From Vibrionales bacterium SWAT-3 (lineage in GTDB: Bacteria > Pseudomonadota > Gammaproteobacteria > Enterobacterales > Vibrionaceae): a DNA stretch of 64,000 nucleotides. Location: NCBI GenBank assembly GCA_000169995.1, contig AAZW01000007.1:81152-145151 (forward strand), written 5' to 3'. The position numbers were made by a program, and so were the translations under genes. Positions 1 through 9,036 of this stretch are shown here, in pieces (positions within the stretch are counted from its first letter, which is position 1; the number at the start of each line of letters is the position of its first letter). Below the pieces are notes generated by a model, which saw only the letters and a list, made by a program, of their open reading frames with translations, was not told the DNA's origin and made no database searches.

Positions 1-1462
1 GGTAAACAGTGGAAGGACTCAGCTCCAATAAAACGGCAGCGTTTAACACATTTCCATCACAATGATTGATCGCATGTTGAATGGCTTCGCGTTCTATCTG
101 CCACATTGGACGTATCGCACCGTCACTAGTGGTAAATGCCGGTGTCATTGGATCATTTGTGTCTTGAGAGACAGATGAACGCTCAAGCTCTTCTGGTGTG
201 ACTGGAGGCAGCTTACCTTCTTGAACGACTGGCGACATGGCTTTCACAACAGCGCTACGTATTGGCGTAACGCTTTTTGAGGTTGTAGCGTCTGCTTTAT
301 TGATCGGAGCAGGTAACATCTCTTTGGTTACACTGGTTTCATTATTTAACACTACGATGTTGCGAATGATGTTTTGTAGCTGACGAACATTGCCCGGCCA
401 TGGATAGCGCTTAAGTAAACCTTGTGTCTCTTTATCGATAGACTTGAATTTCTTCTTGTCTTGTTTGGCGTAAAGTTTCAAAAAGTGGTTAGCTAGAGTG
501 ACAATGTCACTTCCTCTTTCTCTCAGCGGTGGCATTTCAATAGGCACCACATGTACACGATAGTAAAGGTCTTCACGGAATCGACCTTCTTCTACTTCGA
601 CGAGAGGGTCACGGTTAGTCGCACAGATGATTCTGACATCTACTTTGATTTCTCGGTTGCCACCTAACGGGGTAAAAGTCCCGGTTTGTAGGAATCGAAG
701 GAGCTTTTTCTGCATTTCCAATTCCATTTCACAAAGTTCATCCAGAAACAGTGTGCCACCGTGTGCTTGCATTGCAGCACCTTTACGATCGGTTGTTGCA
801 CCGGTAAATGCGCCTTTGACATGACCGAAGATTTCGCTTTCCATTAAATCGCGGGGGATAGCACCACAGTTGATGGCAACGAATGGTTTATCACCACGCT
901 GACTCTCTTGGTGGATAGCCTCTGCGCATACTTCTTTACCTGTCCCGCTCTCGCCATTGATGAACACACTTGCGGTTGTCGGAGCAACTGAGTCGATGAT
1001 TTTATAAACGGCTTGCATCGGTAAACAAGAACCGATGAAGTTATGGAAACGGTCACGATCGAATTTGCTTTGAATATTGTCGACTAGATTTTCGAGTTTG
1101 GCTCTGCGCAGATGTAGGTTAACCGATGTTTTTAGGCGGTCGGCTTGAATTGGCTTTTCCAAGAAGTCTTCCGCACCGCGCTGAATTAGGTCAACGGCAA
1201 TGTTCACTGAACCATGGGCTGTCGCGATGATTACAGCGGTTGGGATGTCGCTATCACTGATCCAATCTAATACCTCTTCACCTGGCATATCAGGCAGTTT
1301 TAGATCGAGGATGACCAGTTGTGGGATGTGTGTCTCTATAAATGTTTTTGCTTCAGCTCCAGTTTCGACATGAAATATGTCGTATGGCTCGTCTTTTACG
1401 TACTGCTTGTAAAGTACGGCGAGGGAGGTGGAGTCTTCAACTAACAATACCTTAGGGCGCAT
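1..1462 (-). CDS. LuxO/SypG-like sigma-54-dependent response regulator (C-terminus cut by window edge)
   Basis: Open from an ATG at 1462 to the window edge (487 codons seen). Order: a receiver domain (acidic residues near VEDS, phospho-acceptor in ILDLKLPD), a AAA+ sigma-54 activation domain with Walker A GESGTGKE, the sigma-54 contact loop GAFTGA and Walker B LFLDEL, then the beginning of a Fis-type helix-turn-helix (SPSTVYR). The AAA+ and linker segments closely resemble LuxO as I remember it; SypG of V. fischeri belongs to the same subfamily. An Hpt gene lies just upstream and a syp-like operon with a sigma-54 promoter 8 kb away, so a role in switching on exopolysaccharide genes is likely but inferred. 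It could instead be LuxO proper, but LuxU normally follows luxO, whereas here the Hpt gene precedes it. Confidence 0.85.
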   Translation of the reverse strand, partial: MRPKVLLVEDSTSLAVLYKQYVKDEPYDIFHVETGAEAKTFIETHIPQLVILDLKLPDMPGEEVLDWISDSDIPTAVIIATAHGSVNIAVDLIQRGAEDFLEKPIQADRLKTSVNLHLRRAKLENLVDNIQSKFDRDRFHNFIGSCLPMQAVYKIIDSVAPTTASVFINGESGTGKEVCAEAIHQESQRGDKPFVAINCGAIPRDLMESEIFGHVKGAFTGATTDRKGAAMQAHGGTLFLDELCEMELEMQKKLLRFLQTGTFTPLGGNREIKVDVRIICATNRDPLVEVEEGRFREDLYYRVHVVPIEMPPLRERGSDIVTLANHFLKLYAKQDKKKFKSIDKETQGLLKRYPWPGNVRQLQNIIRNIVVLNNETSVTKEMLPAPINKADATTSKSVTPIRSAVVKAMSPVVQEGKLPPVTPEELERSSVSQDTNDPMTPAFTTSDGAIRPMWQIEREAIQHAINHCDGNVLNAAVLLELSPSTVY

Positions 1463-1667
1463 TGTGTAATTCCTTTTGAAACTTTATCCTAACCAATCAA
1501 TAACATAGTGATGTTTGAGCGTAGATACGAGTCGACTGTCTTTGTTACTTACTGGGCGCGCTGTCTTATTTGAGTTTAGTCTGTTTACGCGAACAGATGA
1601 CCATGAAACGTAAATCGGTAATGACTATGTTGAGCTATTTAACTAATTTATATCTGGTGAAAGAGCG

Positions 1668-2072
1668 TTAACTAAAACCGGCTTCTTTTCTTTCTAATAA
1701 CGCGTTGATTGAACGCTCTGCAAGTTCGATTAACTCGCCAACCTGCAGAAAGGCTTGTTCATGATGCGCTTCTAAACACTGCTGTTCTAATGCTCTTGCT
1801 AACTTACCTAAAGGCCGGTTACCTAGCGAAAGTGCGGTACTACCAAGGGTATGGACTTCAAACTCGAGCGTTTGAGCGTCGTTGTTGCTAACTGCTTCTT
1901 TAATGGTGAGTAAACGAGCCTGTGACTCTGTCACATAGTGGTCGATTAAAATTGGAATAATCTCCGGACTGGTATCTCGAACCATCTGTTCAAGTACGCT
2001 TTCATCCACAAGCTCTTCATTTTTTTGCTTATTTTCACCTGAAGGTGTGTCTGACGTTAAAGTCGAGTTCAT
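1668..2072 (-). CDS. Hpt-domain phosphotransfer protein, LuxU-like
   Basis: A 134-residue protein predicted from the ATG at 2072, preceded by AAGGA at a normal distance; an upstream in-frame ATG at 2138 would add 22 residues with no ribosome site. Helical, acidic, with the phosphotransfer motif around His74 (VHTLGSTALSLG). LuxU-type Hpt proteins carry H-x-L-K-S here; the lysine is glycine in this protein. It precedes the LuxO-like regulator by about 205 bases on the same strand, so the pair probably passes phosphate from an unseen hybrid kinase to that regulator. The family assignment is firm; the partner is inferred from adjacency. Confidence 0.8.
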   Translation of the reverse strand: MNSTLTSDTPSGENKQKNEELVDESVLEQMVRDTSPEIIPILIDHYVTESQARLLTIKEAVSNNDAQTLEFEVHTLGSTALSLGNRPLGKLARALEQQCLEAHHEQAFLQVGELIELAERSINALLERKEAGFS

Positions 2073-2360
2073 CAAACTAAGTCCTTTTATTGAGCTGTAA
2101 ATCCTTACATCATCGAGAAGTCTAATACTCGTTTGCACTCTTAAGTTTTAGTCATTTTCTGGAATAATTTCAACTGGTTGCCTTATAAACAGCAGAATAA
2201 ATCGACATTAAGCCATGCTTGTGGCTATCTTTGTGATAAACCTAACGGATTGATTATACGAATTTTTACTTACAAAATATGAACTTAGGTGTTTAATAGG
2301 AGAATGGCTTGGACTCTAGTGCTAAAAAACCTCATTGCCTCTAAATCTAGCAAACTAAAT
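2073..2360. other. Intergenic stretch between Hpt gene and betaine transporter operon
   Basis: About 370 bases separate the Hpt start from the ATPase gene stop. It should hold the Hpt gene promoter, but I see no confident -35/-10 pair, operator or small gene. The only clear element is the terminator at its right end (2361-2394). Confidence 0.4.
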
Positions 2361-2394
2361 AAAAAGGCCACCCTGTTGCTGAATAGTGGTGGCC
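2361..2394 (-). terminator. Intrinsic terminator of the betaine-type transporter operon
   Basis: On the minus strand the arms GGCCACC (2388-2394) and GGTGGCC (2366-2372) enclose a 15-base loop and are followed by a run of five T. It lies about 50 bases past the ATPase gene stop. Confidence 0.8.
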
Positions 2395-2444
2395 TAAGTG
2401 TTAATAAAGTAATTGGTTACGCCTTTGTCCAAGTTGGACTTGGA

Positions 2445-3677
2445 CTAAGACGCTTTGTCAATTTTTGGCTTTGGGATAGGTTCTACTTCTTCCTCGCTTG
2501 TTTCTGAGAAGATGTCGGCAACAGCGCTTCTCTCTAGTTCACCTTTGAGGTTCCCATCTTCGTCCACGACCGGAAGAGAATAGTCGCAAGACATGGTGTC
2601 TGGCAGAACTTCTTCAATCACTGCATCAGGTAATACCGCAGGAACTTCTTCGTAGATCTCATCACTGAAATCGTGAACCGAAGAATCTTCAACTGCGTCT
2701 TGTAAGCTCTCTTTTGTGACCAAACCTTGATAGCCATCGTCAGTAACGTGATAAGCGTAATCGTGCTTGAGCATCTTCATTTGAGCCAATGCACCTTCGA
2801 TGGTCTCTGAGGTGATTCGATACAAAGGAGGCTGCATAACTGTTTCTACAGTCAAAGCACGAGCGCGATTCACGTCTTTTACGAATGCCTCAACGTAATC
2901 ATCGGCAGGGTTAAGTAGGATTTCATGAGGCGTGCCTTGCTGTACTAACTCGCCATCTTTAAGGATAGCGATGCGGTCACCTAGGCGGAGGGCTTCGTCT
3001 AGATCATGGGTGATGAAGACAATGGTTTTATGGAGTTTCTCTTGAAGTTCAATTAACTGATCTTGCATTTCGCTTCGAATGAGAGGGTCGAGTGCAGAAA
3101 AGGCTTCATCCATTAACAAAATTTCAGCGTTAGTACACAGGGCGCGTGATAAGCCGACACGTTGTTGTTGACCACCGGAGAGTTGGGCAGGGTACTGATT
3201 ACCATACCCTTTCAAACCTACGGTTTCCAACCACTCATTTGCTTTTGATAGGCGCTCATCTTTCTTGATACCTTGGACCTCCAAACCATAGGCGACGTTC
3301 TCAACCACAGTTCGGTGTGGCATCAACCCAAAGCGTTGAAATACCATCGACATTTTGTGACGACGAAACTCTTCCAGTTCTTTGGTATTCAAGCTCATTA
3401 CGTCGATGCCTTCTACCGTGATTTTACCTTGAGTCGGGTCAATTAAGCGGTTGAAGTGACGGATGAGTGTTGATTTACCTGAGCCCGAAAGCCCCATAAT
3501 CACAAAGATCTCACCGCGATTTATCTGAAGGTTAATTTCTTTAAGGCCAACGGTATGACCAGTGTCGGCGAGAATCGCATCTTTATGCTCGCCATTCTTA
3601 ACGCGGTCCATTACGGACAGAGGTTTAGGCCCAAACACTTTGAACAGGCCACTAATTTCGATTAATGGTTTAGTCAT
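2445..3677 (-). CDS. proV: Glycine betaine/proline-type ABC transporter ATP-binding protein
   Basis: 410 residues. The ATPase domain has Walker A GLSGSGKST, the Q-loop, signature LSGGQQQRV and Walker B ILLMDEAFSALDP, with the KEI/hydrophobic N-terminal extension typical of the QAT (quaternary amine transporter) subfamily. After about residue 275 there is a CBS-domain region, the ionic-strength sensor in this family. It energises uptake of betaine, proline or choline across the inner membrane for osmoprotection. It overlaps the permease gene by eight bases and ends at a terminator. Gene order is binding protein, permease, ATPase, as in Vibrio XWV clusters, so proV is used by analogy; choV is an equally possible name. 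Confidence 0.88.
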   Translation of the reverse strand: MTKPLIEISGLFKVFGPKPLSVMDRVKNGEHKDAILADTGHTVGLKEINLQINRGEIFVIMGLSGSGKSTLIRHFNRLIDPTQGKITVEGIDVMSLNTKELEEFRRHKMSMVFQRFGLMPHRTVVENVAYGLEVQGIKKDERLSKANEWLETVGLKGYGNQYPAQLSGGQQQRVGLSRALCTNAEILLMDEAFSALDPLIRSEMQDQLIELQEKLHKTIVFITHDLDEALRLGDRIAILKDGELVQQGTPHEILLNPADDYVEAFVKDVNRARALTVETVMQPPLYRITSETIEGALAQMKMLKHDYAYHVTDDGYQGLVTKESLQDAVEDSSVHDFSDEIYEEVPAVLPDAVIEEVLPDTMSCDYSLPVVDEDGNLKGELERSAVADIFSETSEEEVEPIPKPKIDKAS

Positions 3678-4569
3678 GTTTGAACCCTCCTAGGTGGGCA
3701 TTGGTTCTACGCGCATAAGCCTGTGATGCTCGGTCAAACAGAATCGCGAGTGCAACAATGGCGAAGCCGTTCATCAAGCCTAGAGTAAAATATTGGTTGG
3801 TAATCGATTTAAGAACCGGTTGTCCTAAGCCCTTAACACCAATCATAGACGCAATGACCACCATTGATAGGGCCATCATGATGGTTTGGTTTATACCTGC
3901 CATGATGGTTGGCATTGCCAGTGGTAACTGAACGCCCCATAAACGCTGTTTCTTGCTCGCACCAAAAGCAGTCGCAGCTTCTAACACTTCTTTATCGACT
4001 AAACGAATACCTAAGTTAGTTAGACGAATCACAGGGGGGATTGCGTAAATAACCACGGCGATAAGACCTGGAATTTTACCAATACCAAGCAGCATAACGA
4101 CTGGGATTAAGTAAACAAACGCAGGCATTGTCTGCATAATATCCAGCAGTGGTGTAACGATCGATTGTGCGCGATTAGAACGCGCCATGGCGATACCAAT
4201 AGGAATACCTAGGAAGATAGAAACTAAGGTACACACAGTGATGATGCTGAGTGTCCGCATTGTGTCTTCCCACATACCAAAGTAGCCGATGAGAAGTAGA
4301 GAGAGCACACAACCTAGAGCCAGTTTCCAAGAGCGACTGGCGGCATAAACTAAGCCCGTGCAAACGCCAAGAACGATCAGCCAAGGTGTAGAGATTAGAA
4401 GTTTTTCAAACCAAACTAGGAAGGAAAGAAGAGGGTCAAATAATGATTCGATCATTTCTCCATATTCACGGGAAAACTCACGATATGCGCCGTCTAGCGT
4501 CTTTTTAATTGCTCGCAAATCAGAGCGTTCCATTTCTGGGAAGCTCGATAACCAATTGCTGTCAGCCAT
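3670..4569 (-). CDS. proW: Glycine betaine/proline-type ABC transporter permease
   Basis: 299 residues: an N-terminal cytoplasmic segment of about 50 residues, then about six membrane spans with the binding-protein-dependent permease motif (EAATAFGASKKQRLWGVQLPLA) that docks on the ATPase. Forms the channel of the quaternary amine importer together with its neighbours on both sides. Begins with ATG at 4569 after a weak AAGGA and overlaps the ATPase start. A 155-base gap with a strong hairpin separates it from the binding-protein gene. Confidence 0.88.
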   Translation of the reverse strand: MADSNWLSSFPEMERSDLRAIKKTLDGAYREFSREYGEMIESLFDPLLSFLVWFEKLLISTPWLIVLGVCTGLVYAASRSWKLALGCVLSLLLIGYFGMWEDTMRTLSIITVCTLVSIFLGIPIGIAMARSNRAQSIVTPLLDIMQTMPAFVYLIPVVMLLGIGKIPGLIAVVIYAIPPVIRLTNLGIRLVDKEVLEAATAFGASKKQRLWGVQLPLAMPTIMAGINQTIMMALSMVVIASMIGVKGLGQPVLKSITNQYFTLGLMNGFAIVALAILFDRASQAYARRTNAHLGGFKHD

Positions 4570-4584
4570 TTTATATCCTTATAG

Positions 4585-4636
4585 TTCGGAGCCACTTGTT
4601 CAACACACTAAAATGCGATGTGAACAAGGCTCCGAA
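4585..4636 (-). repeat. Long intercistronic hairpin between binding-protein and permease genes
   Basis: Arms 4585-4602 and 4621-4636 pair over 16 bases (TTCGGAGCC then TTGTTCA) with a two-base bulge; the loop is 18 bases. No T-run follows in either direction, so it is not a classical terminator. Position after a periplasmic binding-protein gene suggests an mRNA 3'-end stabiliser that lets the binding protein be made in excess. Confidence 0.65.
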
Positions 4637-4724
4637 TTACGAATAACATCAAGTATAGCGACGTTATTTCCATTGTATTGAAGCGTAGCCATAGATAAAT
4701 ATAACTACTCTCTAAGCATTGTTA

Positions 4725-5717
4725 TTAAAGCTCAGCTTCAACCTTTTTTGCGACTTCTTCAGAAACCCATGGGTGCCATACTTCTGGGAATTCACTCAAG
4801 AAATGTATGCTCGCTTCTTCACCATCCGCTTGGTTGTCTTCCATCCAAGCTAGTAAAGCATTCATTTTTTCGTTGGTGAAACCACGCTTAGTAAAGTAGT
4901 CGTACGCTTCCGGTGCGCGCGATGCAAAACTTTCAGTGGTAATGGTGTGGACAGGAGAAGGCGGGTACATGGTTGCTTTAGGAGATTCACAGCCTTCTTG
5001 GGTCGTACAGCTGATAAATTCTTCTTTATCAACACCACTGCCAAAGTCGACTTTTACCATGTCATATTTGCCAAGAACTGCAGTTGGTGCCCAGTAGTAA
5101 CCAAACCAAGCTTCTTCACGTTCATAAGCTTTCGCGATAGATCCAGATAAACCAGCACTTGAGCCAGGGTCTACGATGGTAAAACCGCTCTCTTCAAGGT
5201 TAAGTGCGTCAAACAGGTTTGCGGCACTGATTTGACAGTTCCAGCCTGCTGGACAGCTGTAAAATGCGGATGTATCTGGGTCTTCAGGGTGCTTGAACAA
5301 CGCAGCGTTCTTGCGTACACCTTCGATTGTTGCCATTTCTGGGTTTTGTTTAACTAGGTAAGCAGGAACCCAAAAACCCTCTTCACCACCATTTACAAGA
5401 GCTTTACCTGCGTAGCGAAGACGTTTCTCTTCAACACCTTTATCAAGAGCGTCTTTTAGGCTGTTACTCCATAGTTCCGGTGCAACATCTGGTTGGCCTT
5501 TTTCAATCATGGATGAGCCGGTTGGCATAGTGTCGCCAGGGATGAGTTCGGCATCACAATCGTAACCATGCTCAAGGATGAATTGGTCGATGTTGGCGAT
5601 AAGAGTTGCAGAGTTCCAGTTCATGTCTGCGATTGTTACGCTGCCACATTCTCCAGCGTTAGCATGACCACTGGCTGCTGCAACTAACAAAAATACGGAG
5701 CTTAACTTGTATTTCAT
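4725..5717 (-). CDS. proX: Periplasmic glycine betaine/choline-type binding protein
   Basis: 330 residues with a cleavable signal peptide (MKYKLSSVFLLVAAASGHANA). The mature part is an OpuAC-type solute-binding domain: the early VTIADMNWNSAT stretch and the aromatic residues in FGYYWAPTAV fit the tryptophan/tyrosine cage that holds a quaternary ammonium. Four paired cysteines (ECGSV/YDCD, SCPAGWNC, SCTTQEGC) suggest periplasmic disulfides. First gene of the operon. Which ligand it prefers (betaine, proline, choline) cannot be read from the sequence. Confidence 0.87.
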   Translation of the reverse strand: MKYKLSSVFLLVAAASGHANAGECGSVTIADMNWNSATLIANIDQFILEHGYDCDAELIPGDTMPTGSSMIEKGQPDVAPELWSNSLKDALDKGVEEKRLRYAGKALVNGGEEGFWVPAYLVKQNPEMATIEGVRKNAALFKHPEDPDTSAFYSCPAGWNCQISAANLFDALNLEESGFTIVDPGSSAGLSGSIAKAYEREEAWFGYYWAPTAVLGKYDMVKVDFGSGVDKEEFISCTTQEGCESPKATMYPPSPVHTITTESFASRAPEAYDYFTKRGFTNEKMNALLAWMEDNQADGEEASIHFLSEFPEVWHPWVSEEVAKKVEAEL

Positions 5718-6247
5718 ATTGAGTTTCCTTTCTCTTTAATAATACAACCAAGCTAGTCAAGGTCTGTTGACTAACTGAATTGCTCGATGGTGATCCTTTC
5801 CGTGTTTTGAACCATTTGAGCAGAAGGAGGGATAGGGGAAGTGTGTGAACCAATCAGCAAACCAATACGGCAACAAAGCATAAGTGTGATTTGCTTGATT
5901 TATCCACGGTGTTTCACCGCCATCGGATAACTTTGTCAAACTATTACAAATTCGTCAAAAACCACCTCTATTTATAATCTTAGGGAATATTCGTACGAAT
6001 TCCATCTTTGATGCTATTTACATGGCACTTTAACAGGCTGTGTCACATTACCGCCAAAGTTAGCCGGTTTGTGTTGATCTTTGAGGCGTTTTCAAGGTGA
6101 TATGACCACTAATTATGTGTATGAAATGCATTGAATGGTCGCAAAAATCGTATTTTCTATATTAAATTCGCCAAAAATTAGAAAATACGATTAATGTGCG
6201 ATTTGAGGAAGTAATTGGCATTAATTCACCTGCTAGCAGGATACATT
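5718..6247. other. Intergenic region upstream of the transporter operon and downstream of the syp-like operon
   Basis: 530 bases without a convincing gene. On the minus strand TTGACA- and TTGACG-like hexamers occur near 5935-5960, plausible for the transporter promoter but without a clean -10. A short palindrome CGGTG-TTT-CACCG sits at 5907-5919. A 14-base perfect inverted repeat is at 6146-6192. No T-tailed terminator is seen for the syp-like operon. Confidence 0.45.
6146..6192. repeat. Perfect 14-base inverted repeat
   Basis: AATCGTATTTTCTA (6146-6159) is repeated in inverse as TAGAAAATACGATT (6179-6192), separated by 19 AT-rich bases. It lies about 55 bases after the last syp-like gene and about 430 bases before the binding-protein start. 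AT-rich arms and lack of a T-tail argue for protein binding or a weak 3' structure rather than a terminator. Confidence 0.6.
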
Positions 6248-6937
6248 CTACATCGGCAGGTTCAAAAACTCGTTCCGATAGAGCTTATTAGCTAGACGCT
6301 CACGTAGCTTAACCGGGATAAACTTCATTCGGTTTATCTGTCTAACCAGCTCCTGTGCAAAGTTTGGCGTATGCTTCATATTCATGATGCAGCCAGTTAA
6401 GGAGATAGTCTGAGCATCGAGAAGCTTCTTAGCTTGCTCAAGATGATGAGACGATGTGTCTCCGTAAGCGACAACAAGAAGCGTTGAATCACAGGCGCTT
6501 GCTACTGATTGAGCTGGGATATTGCCTTTATTTATGTTGAGTAGCGGCGAAGTATCGATGATTACACGGTCGTATTTAACTAGCCATTGAGCAACAGCCT
6601 GCTTTAATGTCGATGGATCTTTGTATGCTAGCTGTGTCGATGCGACTTGCGGTGCAGGTACCCCGATAAACGTGCGTTGCGATTCAACATGCTCAATAAG
6701 CTGACCTGATTGTTCCTCTTCAAGCATATTGAGGTTCTTAAAAGCTGGGTTGAACAGGTTAAGGTCCACATACAGCGTAGAGTGACCCGCTAACAAGAAA
6801 CGCTCGGCGAGGGCAGTTGCGACTGATGTTACACCGTCACCTGAATGACAAGCAGTAACACAGATAGAGCGTTGTTTGTTTAATTCCGATGCCAAATAGA
6901 TTTGTTCAACTTCGGCATGCGTTGCTGAAATAGTCAT
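6248..6937 (-). CDS. SypD-like CpsD/BY-kinase-family protein with degenerate P-loop
   Basis: 229 residues, the cytoplasmic ATPase fold of bacterial tyrosine autokinases that time exopolysaccharide export. Walker A' (TLYVDLNLFNP) and Walker B (DRVIIDTSP) are recognisable. The P-loop reads SGDGVTS at residues 32-38, with valine where the catalytic lysine is expected, and there is no tyrosine-rich tail. The membrane Wzz part is absent. Its start overlaps the stop of the export gene (TAATG). Fourth and last gene of the operon. It may regulate rather than phosphorylate; that is inference. Confidence 0.75.
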   Translation of the reverse strand: MTISATHAEVEQIYLASELNKQRSICVTACHSGDGVTSVATALAERFLLAGHSTLYVDLNLFNPAFKNLNMLEEEQSGQLIEHVESQRTFIGVPAPQVASTQLAYKDPSTLKQAVAQWLVKYDRVIIDTSPLLNINKGNIPAQSVASACDSTLLVVAYGDTSSHHLEQAKKLLDAQTISLTGCIMNMKHTPNFAQELVRQINRMKFIPVKLRERLANKLYRNEFLNLPM

Positions 6938-9036
6938 TATAACGCTCCTATTAGTACAATCGTGGTAGTAATACGTAGTATGTCCTCTAGGCCTACACGG
7001 GCTTTTTCCATAAAACTGTCACGACGGTCTGGAATGTAAATGGTGTCTCCAGCACGCAAAACAGGTAGGTTATAAATGTTGGCTGTTTTACTAAACTCAA
7101 CCAGGTCGAAAGTGCGAGCTTGTCCTTGGCAACAAGACATATTTACAATGGTAATCTTCTCAACGTATGCATTGTCAGTAGGGCCAGCCGCTTCAGCTAA
7201 GATATCTAAAATCGTCATGTTGTCGTTAAACACATAACGGCCGGGGTTATTAACGGCCCCGAGCACACGCACGGTTTCTTCTTTTGGCTTGTCTAGCCAG
7301 TTTTTGTTCTTCTCAGGGATATAGATGGTATCGCCAGTAGTGACATTCGGTAGTAACGATTCATCGCCTGTTTCAAAATACAAAGACAGATTAAGCTTGC
7401 TGACCTTGGCGTAAGGTTTATCACGATGGGTCACACGAATGTTATGTATGTCTGCATCTCCAGTAGGGCCGTCGGCCGCAGACAAGATATCTAGGAAGTG
7501 CATGTCTTTAGTGAAACGGTAACGGCCCGGTGCGTTGACTTGTCCAAAAATGTAAATAGACGCATCAGAGCTTTGGCGAACCCATTGTGATTTATTGTCG
7601 GATGGGTCTTGCGGTAAATCGTGTACACGAACGATTGAGCCAGCAGCGATATAGGGCATTTGGTCTCGTGGTGCACCGTTTTTAATAAACTCATCTAAAT
7701 CGAATACCACGAGCTTTCTGCCAGTCACAATCTCAATTTTTGTAGTATCAGCGCGCAGAGTTGGTCCTCCGACGTGCGCGAGTAGACCCATGAAGTTCAT
7801 TTCGTCTGACCACTCAATTCGACCAGGTCGGTTTACTTCACCAATCACGTTAACGGCTCTGTCTGGAGCGATCTTCAACCAAGATTTTTCGTTCATATCC
7901 GTTTTCTCAGGAACGAAAATCGCATCACCAGCTTTAATGTTTGGTGGGTTTGAGTTGGGTAAGCCTTCGGTATAGGCAGCTAAATCGAATCGAAGTACTC
8001 GACCATCGGCTTTGATAACGCGGATTTGGCGAGACTCAGCGAAACGAGTAGGTCCACCGGCGTTAGCCAAGATATCCATAAAGGTCGCACCTTTTTTACC
8101 TTCAAAGGCACCAGGTGCTGCCACTTCGCCCATTACATAAACCATGTTCGCACCAGATTTAATCTCTTCTTCCTGTTTTGGCACAAAAATGGTTGAACCT
8201 GGGCGTAGCACTGGCAGTAGACTTTCGTCGCCAGAATCAAGGTAGCGCTTAAGGTTGAATAGCGTTGGAGTATTGTTTGAGATGACGCGGATTTGTTCGA
8301 CACTGGCGTAGCGAGTGACGCCGCCAGAGCGCATTAAGACATCAACGAGATCGGTGTTTTCTTTATAAGTGAATGAACCAGGTGCGTTTACCTCACCGAA
8401 GACTTTAATTGAACTTCTTGAATCCGCGCTGTCACCCGAGTTGGCGAGCTTCGCAGGGTCAAATTCTTGTTCAATATTACCAACCAGTGGTGAAGCAGGG
8501 ACAAATAGAGAATCAAGTGATTGCAGTGTAGGTAGGTAACCCTCATCGCCAGAATCTAAGAAACGCTTGTAATTAAACTCTTTTCTTTCTGCACCGCGTT
8601 TGAGGATAAGCTTATCTAATTGAGCCCCAGAACGTAAGCCTCCAGCCGCGTACAGCGCCATTTGGACGCTCGAGCCCAAAGCCAAGGTGTATTCACCCGG
8701 TTGCTCGACGTAACCTTGAACGTAGATAATGATCTGTTGTTCTTTCACATAAACAGAAGCATTCGATAGATCTTTATAAGCCGTCGCCAGTGACTCTAGA
8801 ACGACTTTATTCAACTGTTCTTTATCATAGCCTGCGACGAACACAGTACCCACTTCGGGTAGGGTGATTCGACCGCGTTTATCCACTTGGTAACCTTTGT
8901 TTAACTCGCTCTCTCCAGGCACATTCACTTGGATAAGATCACCGACTTGCACTGCGTCTGAAAAGTCGTCGTCGGCATGTACCAAAGTCGCAATGAACAT
9001 CGATAACGTGATAAGTAACGCAATCAGTAATTTCAT
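6937..9036 (-). CDS. SypC-like polysaccharide export protein with multiple SLBB domains
   Basis: 699 residues with a signal peptide (cleavage near VHA). A Poly_export (Wza-type) domain follows (QVGDLIQVNVPGE at its start), then about six to seven SLBB/soluble-ligand repeats, each marked by a phrase such as VxGxVxxPGxF, a short helix ending in AGG or AAGP, and a GDTIYIP-like strand. Such proteins form or gate the outer-membrane channel for exopolysaccharide. Long multi-SLBB versions are known from Vibrio syp loci. It overlaps the upstream OmpA-like gene (ATGA) and the downstream gene, so the operon is translationally coupled. Confidence 0.82.
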   Translation of the reverse strand: MKLLIALLITLSMFIATLVHADDDFSDAVQVGDLIQVNVPGESELNKGYQVDKRGRITLPEVGTVFVAGYDKEQLNKVVLESLATAYKDLSNASVYVKEQQIIIYVQGYVEQPGEYTLALGSSVQMALYAAGGLRSGAQLDKLILKRGAERKEFNYKRFLDSGDEGYLPTLQSLDSLFVPASPLVGNIEQEFDPAKLANSGDSADSRSSIKVFGEVNAPGSFTYKENTDLVDVLMRSGGVTRYASVEQIRVISNNTPTLFNLKRYLDSGDESLLPVLRPGSTIFVPKQEEEIKSGANMVYVMGEVAAPGAFEGKKGATFMDILANAGGPTRFAESRQIRVIKADGRVLRFDLAAYTEGLPNSNPPNIKAGDAIFVPEKTDMNEKSWLKIAPDRAVNVIGEVNRPGRIEWSDEMNFMGLLAHVGGPTLRADTTKIEIVTGRKLVVFDLDEFIKNGAPRDQMPYIAAGSIVRVHDLPQDPSDNKSQWVRQSSDASIYIFGQVNAPGRYRFTKDMHFLDILSAADGPTGDADIHNIRVTHRDKPYAKVSKLNLSLYFETGDESLLPNVTTGDTIYIPEKNKNWLDKPKEETVRVLGAVNNPGRYVFNDNMTILDILAEAAGPTDNAYVEKITIVNMSCCQGQARTFDLVEFSKTANIYNLPVLRAGDTIYIPDRRDSFMEKARVGLEDILRITTTIVLIGAL

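Noticed and set aside
2289..2507. A 72-codon plus-strand open frame over the transporter terminator
   Set aside because: It crosses a terminator and enters the antisense of the ATPase gene, with no ribosome site.
5907..5919. Palindrome CGGTG-TTT-CACCG as an operator of the betaine transporter
   Set aside because: Only five-base arms, and I know no matching consensus; kept as a note in the intergenic entry.
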